A stretch of 17,621 nucleotides of DNA from positions 1 through 17,621 of the forward strand of contig JAUWGL010000002.1 in NCBI GenBank assembly GCA_030606465.1. Reading direction: 5' to 3'. The notes under the pieces are model-generated. The model saw only the letters and a program-made list of their open reading frames with translations, made no database searches and had not been told where the DNA came from. Both the position numbers and the translations under genes were made by a program. Numbering within the stretch: position 1 is the stretch's first letter; each line of letters begins with the position of its first letter. Below are positions 6,943 to 12,486 of this stretch, piece after piece. Source of the stretch: Thermoplasmata archaeon. GTDB taxonomy: Archaea; Thermoplasmatota; E2; DHVEG-1.

Positions 6943-7810
6943 ATTCTTCTAAAACTCGTGCTCCAACTTGATCTACATTACAAACAAAAACGCGGCCATG
7001 ATCCATAAGTACCTTGCAAAGTTCACTTGTTTTACCCATGACAAAAACAGAGTTTCCAAGCATACACATACTAGCCATTCCAAACCTATTTGCAGCATCA
7101 ATAGCCTCAACTACACATTTATCAGCAAGACCTGTTTTTTTAGTAAAAACCTGTGATAATGAAAAAAGATTTTCAACAGAAGGTTTTTCTAATAATTTTT
7201 TAGTGCAATATTTTCCATAATCTATAATTTTATTTGCTTTAGCAGCATCTGATAAAATCTTCTTTGTATCAAGTTTTTTACCAACTACACATAATACCAG
7301 ATCAAACCTACCTGGAATATGCTCAATAACTCCCCATGGTGGAAGACCAGCAGTTTTACGTATTTCAATGCCTCCAAAGCAACATGCCATGACATCGCCA
7401 AGGCCGGTTCTTAGTTTGATTTCTGCGAAATGTGCTGCTTTCATAGCATCAGATTGTGAAACATTTGTTATTTTAGTTAAAGCAAGAGTTGCACTGAGAG
7501 CACCAGCTGCACTCATACCAAAACCCTGACCCATTGGAATATCTAGTTTTGTTTTAACAACAACATGTAAAGGGTTATCACCTAGTAAATACTTCAAAGC
7601 AAGATTTGTAACCGGGGCAGAAGATTTCCTATCATTAACATAGATTTCAACATCCTGCTTAGCAGAGTTTTCAACAAAAACTTCTGAAACTGCTCCGATG
7701 GATATATTAATACCAGCGCCACGGGACCCCGTGCGATTTATGTCTTCTTTATGATATACTGGTTCAAAAAAACCTGATATATGTCCTGGTGCAAAAGCAG
7801 CTGATCTCAT
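6941..7810 (-). CDS. Pantoate kinase
   Basis: A 289-residue GHMP-superfamily kinase. In archaea, pantoate kinase phosphorylates pantoate with ATP to 4-phosphopantoate, which phosphopantothenate synthetase then joins to beta-alanine; this replaces the bacterial PanC/CoaA route. The N-terminus MRSAAFAPGHISGFF and the phosphate-binding loop PMGQGFGMSAAGALS at residues 92-106 match the archaeal family (COG1829 type) rather than homoserine or mevalonate kinases. The length is normal. The start ATG at 7810 has GGAGATGA upstream. The gene lies 20 bases after CoaBC on the same strand, so the two CoA-synthesis genes form one operon. The synthetase that acts between them is not in this window. Confidence 0.9.
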   Translation of the reverse strand: MRSAAFAPGHISGFFEPVYHKEDINRTGSRGAGINISIGAVSEVFVENSAKQDVEIYVNDRKSSAPVTNLALKYLLGDNPLHVVVKTKLDIPMGQGFGMSAAGALSATLALTKITNVSQSDAMKAAHFAEIKLRTGLGDVMACCFGGIEIRKTAGLPPWGVIEHIPGRFDLVLCVVGKKLDTKKILSDAAKANKIIDYGKYCTKKLLEKPSVENLFSLSQVFTKKTGLADKCVVEAIDAANRFGMASMCMLGNSVFVMGKTSELCKVLMDHGRVFVCNVDQVGARVLEE

Positions 7811-7830
7811 TTCAATGATTCATCTCCATG

Positions 7831-9036
7831 TTATTTTTGTTTTAATACAGTATCAATAATGGTATCAGTTAGCTGTTCTTTTTTTCCTTTTTTATGAACA
7901 CTGTTTCCTTTTTTATCTATTATCCATATCTCACTTTTTTCACTATTTAGGTTCTTAGTTGTGTTACCGATAACAAAATCAAGATGGTTTTTCTTCAAAA
8001 GATCAAAGGTTTTCTCTGTTAATCTGTCTGTGTTTTTTTCCATTTTAAAACCAACTAGTTTTGCTTTTGGAGAATATTCACGGAGTTTAGATATAATCTT
8101 AGGAGCCTTCTGCAGTTCTAAAACAAGTTTATTCTTCTCAGAAGGAATCTTACCTTTTTGTTTCTTTGGAATATAATCTGCAATGGCTGCACAGACAAAT
8201 ATGATATCAAATTTTTTCATATTAGTATTTTTTAACAGCTTTAAAAGATCATTAACACATGTAAATCTTGTAGTTTTGATAAAATCTGGAACTGATTCCT
8301 GGCTTTGTCCATACCATAGTTCAACATCTGCATTGCGATAGAACGCATTTTTTGCTAGCCATACAGCAGTTTTACCAGAACTAATATTAGAAATCACTCT
8401 TACATCATCAATTTTTTCAGTTGTACTACCGCCGATAACAAGCACTTTTTTACCTGATAGATCCTGTCTGCCTATTTTTTTTATAACCTTTGCAACAATC
8501 TCATCAATATCTGCCATTTTAGCCTTATTTCCAACAAAAGATGGCTCAACAAAACCTATGCCAAGCTTTCTACATTTTATAATATTATCCTGAATAATTT
8601 TATGATCATACATTGAAATATGCATACCAGGGACAATCATAACAGGTATATTTGATCCAATAGCTGTAGTCGCAAAAGTAGTAACTGGTGTGTCATCAAT
8701 TCCATGAGCAATCTTTGAAATAGTATTACTTGTACAAGGAGAAATAAGCAATAAATCTACAGGATCCTTAACTTTTCCACAAAAAAACACATGCTCCGTT
8801 TTACCAGAAAGCTCAACAACAGGTATGTTACCCGTGGCAAACCAAAGTGCATCAGGATTAACAATTTTAGTAGCAGCAGGGCTCATAACTGGGACAACAC
8901 TGGTACCATGCCGTATAAGCTCCCTCGCAAGTCGGACACATTCAACACAGGCAATGCTACCAGTAACACCAAGAATTATTTTTTTGTTAGAAAGCCTGTT
9001 GCTTTTTACTCCCCGTATTTCATCTGCAGGATGCAT
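7831..9036 (-). CDS. coaBC: Bifunctional phosphopantothenoylcysteine decarboxylase / phosphopantothenate-cysteine ligase
   Basis: A 401-residue protein that condenses 4'-phosphopantothenate with cysteine and decarboxylates the product to 4'-phosphopantetheine, the middle of CoA synthesis. The N-terminal flavoprotein (CoaC) domain, about residues 18-190, shows ILGVTGSIACVECVRLAREL, the catalytic His82 (TEHVFF), SPCTSNT at 99-105 and PGMHISMY at 136-143. The C-terminal ligase (CoaB) domain, about 196-400, shows GGSTTEKIDDVRVISNISSG at 202-221 and a lysine-rich KKQKGKIPSEK loop. All key segments are present. GTGATC just upstream of ATG 9036 fits the 3' end of 16S rRNA. AT-rich TATATTTTC near 9052-9060 could be a promoter element. 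It precedes pantoate kinase in an operon. Confidence 0.93.
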   Translation of the reverse strand: MHPADEIRGVKSNRLSNKKIILGVTGSIACVECVRLARELIRHGTSVVPVMSPAATKIVNPDALWFATGNIPVVELSGKTEHVFFCGKVKDPVDLLLISPCTSNTISKIAHGIDDTPVTTFATTAIGSNIPVMIVPGMHISMYDHKIIQDNIIKCRKLGIGFVEPSFVGNKAKMADIDEIVAKVIKKIGRQDLSGKKVLVIGGSTTEKIDDVRVISNISSGKTAVWLAKNAFYRNADVELWYGQSQESVPDFIKTTRFTCVNDLLKLLKNTNMKKFDIIFVCAAIADYIPKKQKGKIPSEKNKLVLELQKAPKIISKLREYSPKAKLVGFKMEKNTDRLTEKTFDLLKKNHLDFVIGNTTKNLNSEKSEIWIIDKKGNSVHKKGKKEQLTDTIIDTVLKQK

Positions 9037-9069
9037 ATTATGATCACAAAGAAAATATATTACTACTTT

Positions 9070-9510
9070 TTATCTTACTACTATTACTGATATACTAGCA
9101 TGTCTTACAACTTTATCAGTGACGCTACCAAGTAAAAATCTTCCTTCCTTGCCGTAACCCTTGTAACCAACTATTATAATATCTGCCTGATTTTTCTTTG
9201 CAGTCATAAGAATCTCATCTGCGGGATCACCTGATTCCACAACTATATCCACTTTTTTAACACCGGATTCAATTTCTTTAACAATCTTTGACAAAGATTC
9301 CATCGCTTTATCTTTAAAACTACCAGATTTAACCACAGAACTAAGATCAATAGTAGGCAGTAACATTTTTGTAAATGATGACTCTGAAAGCTCTGCAGGA
9401 ATTACTGTTAGAAGAACTACTTCATCATCATCATCTGAACATTTCAAACACATATCTATTGCTTTCTTAGAAGCATCAGATCCATCATAAGCTACAAGCA
9501 TCTTTTTCAT
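9070..9510 (-). CDS. Universal stress protein (UspA family)
   Basis: A 146-residue single-domain UspA protein with the canonical ATP-binding pattern G-x2-G-x9-G-S (Gly115, Gly118, Gly128, Ser129) and an N-terminal MKKMLVAYDGSDASKKA strand and nucleotide loop. Such proteins are small cytosolic, usually dimeric, nucleotide-binding factors linked to stress or energy status. The partner is unknown. I prefer ATG 9510 over an in-frame TTG at 9516 because the family begins directly with the lysine-rich strand. No strong ribosome binding site is seen. A BRE/TATA-like element at 9547-9560 suggests its own promoter. It ends 33 bases before the CoaBC start. Confidence 0.93.
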   Translation of the reverse strand: MKKMLVAYDGSDASKKAIDMCLKCSDDDDEVVLLTVIPAELSESSFTKMLLPTIDLSSVVKSGSFKDKAMESLSKIVKEIESGVKKVDIVVESGDPADEILMTAKKNQADIIIVGYKGYGKEGRFLLGSVTDKVVRHASISVIVVR

Positions 9511-9546
9511 AATCAATCAACAAAAACAGGTTAATATGGAACTGTT

Positions 9547-9560
9547 CTAAAAACATTTCG
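9547..9560 (-). promoter_or_regulatory. BRE/TATA-like promoter of the universal stress gene
   Basis: On the minus strand the sequence is CGAAATGTTTTTAG, which resembles a purine-rich BRE followed by a T-rich TATA box. Transcription would start near 9525, about 15 bases before the ATG at 9510. A related element (CGAAAGGTTTTAATG) occurs at the divergent Hjc/CBS promoter. Confidence 0.4.
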
Positions 9561-9562
9561 TA

Positions 9563-10075
9563 TCATTTACATAAATATGAAATAAAATCAGACAATGGCA
9601 TACCATCATTCCAACGCATAACAAAATTGCCTGTTTTACTCCTATCAAGCTTTGGAAGTCGCCTATGTAAAATACTTGCTGCACCTCCTAATCCATGAAT
9701 ATCAATTGTAAAAAAACGCCATGAGTCACCTCGATGCCCTTTAAGGCGAAAAGCATAAACCGGCAAGGTTTTTGTTTTCTCACACGCCTTACACATGTCA
9801 TCTGCCTGTTTCTGAAGTTTACCACCAACACTACTGAAATGGAGAGTATTACCAACACTGCTTTTAACCTCAGTAAGAAAAGAAATATCACCGCGAACAG
9901 CAACCAGATCTATACCAAGGGAACCAGCAGCACGTACCACTGCAAAAGGCTTGTTACATATCTTCAAATAGTTGTCCTTTTCTAAAGCAGAACAGGTCTT
10001 AGTAACCTTTGTAAGAGTTTTGTTTTCCCCTCCCAAAATGCCCTTTAATTCGCGTTCATATTGACTTGCACTCAT
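9563..10075 (-). CDS. hjc: Holliday junction resolvase, Hjc type
   Basis: A 170-residue structure-specific nuclease that resolves four-way DNA junctions during recombination and fork repair. The catalytic residues of the Hjc/PD-(D/E)XK fold are visible: Glu9 in QYERELKGIL, Asp56 in GIDLVAV, and Glu69 and Lys71 in TEVKSS. Compared with my memory of the Pyrococcus enzyme, about 30 extra residues (roughly 15-42, Lys/Thr/Cys-containing) separate the first glutamate helix from PFAVVRAAGS. The C-terminal GNFVMRWNDGMPL segment is also longer. I start at ATG 10075; a TTG at 10087 is possible. No ribosome binding site is present and the inferred transcription start is close to the ATG, so the mRNA is probably leaderless. 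Confidence 0.88.
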   Translation of the reverse strand: MSASQYERELKGILGGENKTLTKVTKTCSALEKDNYLKICNKPFAVVRAAGSLGIDLVAVRGDISFLTEVKSSVGNTLHFSSVGGKLQKQADDMCKACEKTKTLPVYAFRLKGHRGDSWRFFTIDIHGLGGAASILHRRLPKLDRSKTGNFVMRWNDGMPLSDFISYLCK

Positions 10076-10093
10076 CAAATATAGCAAAATGCA

Positions 10094-10109
10094 GCGAAAG
10101 GTTTTAATG
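10094..10109. promoter_or_regulatory. Shared TATA core of the divergent Hjc and CBS-protein promoters
   Basis: On the plus strand GCGAAAGGTTTTAATG reads as BRE plus TATA, which would start transcription near 10131 and give a ~44-base leader to the CBS gene. On the minus strand the same bases read CATTAAAACC, giving a start near 10079, only about four bases before the Hjc ATG. The gap between the two genes is just 99 bp. Confidence 0.45.
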
Positions 10110-10174
10110 TTTGGGATGATTTATTTAATTTAACAATCCCTTTTTTCAATTGAAATTGGGGAGGCGGTCAGAAA

Positions 10175-10729
10175 ATGGCTAAAGAAATCATAGTTAAAGA
10201 GGCAATGAAAACCAATCTTGCTGTGGTAGATCCTTCTATTACAGTTATAGAAGCAGCGAAAATAATGAAAAAAAGAAAAATTGGAAATGTAATAGTAGTA
10301 CAAGATAAACAACCTGTTGGTATCTTAACCGAAAGTGATATTTTAAAAAAAGTTGTAGCTGAAGGAAAAAATCCTGGTGAGGTTTTAGTCAAAGAGGTTA
10401 TGAGTACACCAATTTTGATAACTGATCCTTATATCTCTCTTGAAGAAGCTATGAAAAAAATGAGTAAATGCAATGTTAGAAGATTACCAGTAATTGAAGA
10501 TGATAAATTAATTGGTATAATAACATTAAAGGATATATCAAGGATGTCTCCTATATTACGTGAAATATCACGGGAATGGCATGATATAACTATGAGAGAT
10601 GAATCATATTATAAAAGACAGGTTTTCTCAGGTAAATGCGAGGATTGTAACACTCTTTCAACAAATCTTAAAAAAGTTGATGGGCGTTTGTTATGTGAGG
10701 ATTGTATTGACGCGTTAAAATATGAATAA
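10175..10729 (+). CDS. CBS-pair protein with C-terminal zinc ribbon
   Basis: A 184-residue protein with two CBS motifs. The first is at about residues 5-62 (VKEAMKTNLAVVDP, IGNVIVVQDKQPVGILTESD) and the second at about 72-125 (VKEVMSTPILITDP, VRRLPVIEDDKLIGIITLKD). CBS pairs bind adenine nucleotides or S-adenosyl compounds and regulate partners. The C-terminus carries a probable zinc site with Cys155, Cys158, Cys174 and Cys177 (CEDC and CEDC), so it may also bind nucleic acid or protein. A strong ribosome binding site (GGGGAGGCGG at 10158-10167) lies before ATG 10175. It is followed by a T-rich stretch and a second CBS gene 52 bases downstream. The regulated target is unknown. Confidence 0.9.
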   Translation: MAKEIIVKEAMKTNLAVVDPSITVIEAAKIMKKRKIGNVIVVQDKQPVGILTESDILKKVVAEGKNPGEVLVKEVMSTPILITDPYISLEEAMKKMSKCNVRRLPVIEDDKLIGIITLKDISRMSPILREISREWHDITMRDESYYKRQVFSGKCEDCNTLSTNLKKVDGRLLCEDCIDALKYE

Positions 10730-10735
10730 AAAAAG

Positions 10736-10749
10736 ATTTTTCCTTTTTT
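10736..10749 (+). terminator. T-rich possible terminator after the CBS/zinc-ribbon gene
   Basis: Two T runs (five at 10737-10741, six at 10744-10749) follow the stop codon, with an A-run just before that could pair with the second. This may terminate or attenuate transcription into the next CBS gene. Confidence 0.35.
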
Positions 10750-10781
10750 AAACTGAATACACAAATGGAGATGAAAAAAGT

Positions 10782-11564
10782 ATGTTAGAAGTAAAAGATG
10801 TGATGACTAAGGATGTTATTTGTGTTGATAAAGATGTAGATTTAAGACATGTTTTGAAACTTATGAAGAAACATGAAATAACAAAAATACCTGTTGTTGA
10901 AAATAAAAAACTACTTGGTGTCATAACTGATAATATAATTGTTTATAAACTTGGATCGATAAGGAAACGTGGTGTTCCTGCTTCACGTTTGCATGCCTCT
11001 TCTGTTACTGATAAAAATTTTGAAACAGTGTCACCTGGTACAGATATCAAAAAAATCCTTAAAAAAGTTGGAAATCCTGGTCCAACTATGATAAATGTTG
11101 TGGAAAATGAGAAGCTCTTAGGAGTAATCACAAAAGCAGATTTGCTCCCGCATGTAAAAAGCAATAAAAAAGTTGAAACGATAATGCAGAAGAAACTGTT
11201 AATTGTAGCTCCTGGTAATCGGATTATTCATGCACGACGTGTTATGATAGATGGGAATATTGCAAGGTTACCCGTTGTTGATAAAGGTAAGCTTGTTGGT
11301 ATGATTTCTGATACAGAAATTGCTTTTGCATTAGCGAAATTAAAAAGATCTGTACCATTAGGTAAACAGAAACATCAGCTTGAAGGACTTTTAATAGGAG
11401 ATGTTATGAAAACACCTGTTATTTGGAGTGCTTTGGGGATCACTGTTGTAGATGCTGCAAAAATCATGATGAAAAACAACATTGGTGCACTGCCACTTTT
11501 GAAAGATGATAAACTAGTAGGTATCATTACTCGGACGGATCTAATCAAAACCATACCCTATTAA
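10782..11564 (+). CDS. Four-CBS-domain regulatory protein
   Basis: A 260-residue protein made almost entirely of four CBS motifs. They start near residue 2 (VKDVMTKDVICVDKDVDLRH), near 74 (divergent, ending NVVENEKLLGVITKADL), near 132 (VETIMQKKLLIVAPGNRIIH) and near 203 (IGDVMKTPVIWSALGITVVD). Each closes with the typical LxGxIT/ISxxD turn. Two Bateman modules would bind nucleotides or S-adenosylmethionine-like ligands. Stand-alone proteins of this kind are frequent in archaea and mostly uncharacterised. GGAGATGA precedes ATG 10782. It follows a two-CBS gene and may be co-regulated with it. No catalytic or DNA-binding domain is attached. Confidence 0.9.
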   Translation: MLEVKDVMTKDVICVDKDVDLRHVLKLMKKHEITKIPVVENKKLLGVITDNIIVYKLGSIRKRGVPASRLHASSVTDKNFETVSPGTDIKKILKKVGNPGPTMINVVENEKLLGVITKADLLPHVKSNKKVETIMQKKLLIVAPGNRIIHARRVMIDGNIARLPVVDKGKLVGMISDTEIAFALAKLKRSVPLGKQKHQLEGLLIGDVMKTPVIWSALGITVVDAAKIMMKNNIGALPLLKDDKLVGIITRTDLIKTIPY

Positions 11565-11600
11565 AAGATTTTAAGTAATCCAAGACAATTCTATTATTCT

Positions 11601-12008
11601 ATGAAACATGATTTCTTTCCTTCTGACAAACAGGTTGAAACGGCTTTGACGAAGGTTTTTAAAAAAATTCATACAGTATCATCTCAGAGCAAACTTAAAC
11701 AACTAGTTGATAAGGAGTTAAATAAAAACAAGGAAAAACAAAAAATTGGTGTCAGTCCAGGTAGACTTCGCAATATTGCTATAGCTAGTGGTTTTGTTAA
11801 ACTTGAGATTCATTCACGTGAAGGAGATCCAAAAAAAATTATGACAAAATGTCCGGTATGCGGTAGCAGTTTAAAGAACGTGAAAAATCTTACTATATGG
11901 GGTGGTAAGGTTACCATTGAGTTTAGATGCCTTCATTGTGGTTATTGGACTGGAAAGAAAAAAAGGATTCCTACACGATATGTTTTTCACTTGAAAAAGA
12001 AAAAATAG
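11601..12008 (+). CDS. Uncharacterised archaeal zinc-ribbon protein with winged-helix-like region
   Basis: I recognise the shape but not a named family. The 135-residue protein has a helical, lysine-rich N-terminal half. Its segment VSPGRLRNIAIASGFVKLEI at residues 51-70 looks like the end of a winged helix. A zinc ribbon follows, with Cys84, Cys87 (CPVC), Cys110 and Cys113 (CLHC), and the tail is very basic (last four residues lysine). This suggests a nucleic-acid-binding protein. The archaeal RNase P protein Rnp4/Rpp21 also has a zinc ribbon with a basic tail, but the spacing and N-terminus do not convince me. No ribosome binding site is visible. AT-rich ATTTTAAGT near 11568-11576 sits ~30 bases before ATG 11601, so a leaderless transcript is plausible. 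Confidence 0.8.
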   Translation: MKHDFFPSDKQVETALTKVFKKIHTVSSQSKLKQLVDKELNKNKEKQKIGVSPGRLRNIAIASGFVKLEIHSREGDPKKIMTKCPVCGSSLKNVKNLTIWGGKVTIEFRCLHCGYWTGKKKRIPTRYVFHLKKKK

Positions 12009-12009
12009 T

Positions 12010-12354
12010 TCAGGATTTTTTAAATTGTTCCCACATTTCAAAAATATAACGGATGTGTGGGATAGTGATTGATCCACCAACGATGAGCGCGACATTTATT
12101 GCTTCATATAGTTCTTCATCGGTAAGCTTCTCTTGATAGCATTGATCTAAATGGTAAAGAATACAGTCATTACATCGTAATACGGTAGAGGCAACTAAGC
12201 CAATTAGTTCCTTTGTTTTTTTATCAAGTGCACCATTTTCATAGATCCTGTTATCCAGTGCAAAGAATCGTTTAATGTTTTTATCATCCGTATCTAGGAT
12301 TATTTTATTCATTTTTTCACGAAATTTTTTAAAATTTTTAATATCTTTTGTCAT
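12010..12354 (-). CDS. AhpD-like carboxymuconolactone decarboxylase family protein
   Basis: A 114-residue all-helical protein of the CMD/AhpD superfamily. The diagnostic pattern E-x11-C-x2-C-x3-H is complete: Glu49, Cys61, Cys64, His68 (RCNDCILYH). That cysteine pair and proton relay support peroxidase/disulfide reductase activity in AhpD relatives, so a thiol redox role is more likely than lactone decarboxylation. I chose ATG 12354; a GTG at 12363 is in frame but is part of the GTGAT ribosome-binding-like sequence. Its stop codon lies one base from the stop of the convergent zinc-ribbon gene, leaving no room for separate terminators. The physiological substrate is unknown. Confidence 0.9.
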   Translation of the reverse strand: MTKDIKNFKKFREKMNKIILDTDDKNIKRFFALDNRIYENGALDKKTKELIGLVASTVLRCNDCILYHLDQCYQEKLTDEELYEAINVALIVGGSITIPHIRYIFEMWEQFKKS

Positions 12355-12441
12355 GTTTATCACTTGTTTTTTTCGTAATAGATTAATACGGTTATATCTC
12401 TTTGTTGCAGCGATTATAAAAGTTAAACTCTGAATAATAAA

Positions 12442-12460
12442 AGCAAAGTTTTTATATAAT
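12442..12460 (+). promoter_or_regulatory. BRE/TATA promoter of the hydrolase-symporter operon
   Basis: AGCAAAG followed by TTTTTATATAAT is the clearest archaeal promoter in the window. A start 26 bases downstream of its centre falls near 12481, about six bases before the ATG at 12487, and no ribosome binding site precedes that ATG. The hydrolase mRNA is therefore probably leaderless or nearly so. Confidence 0.6.
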
Positions 12461-12486
12461 ATGGTTAAGATATATTTTGTATTGTT

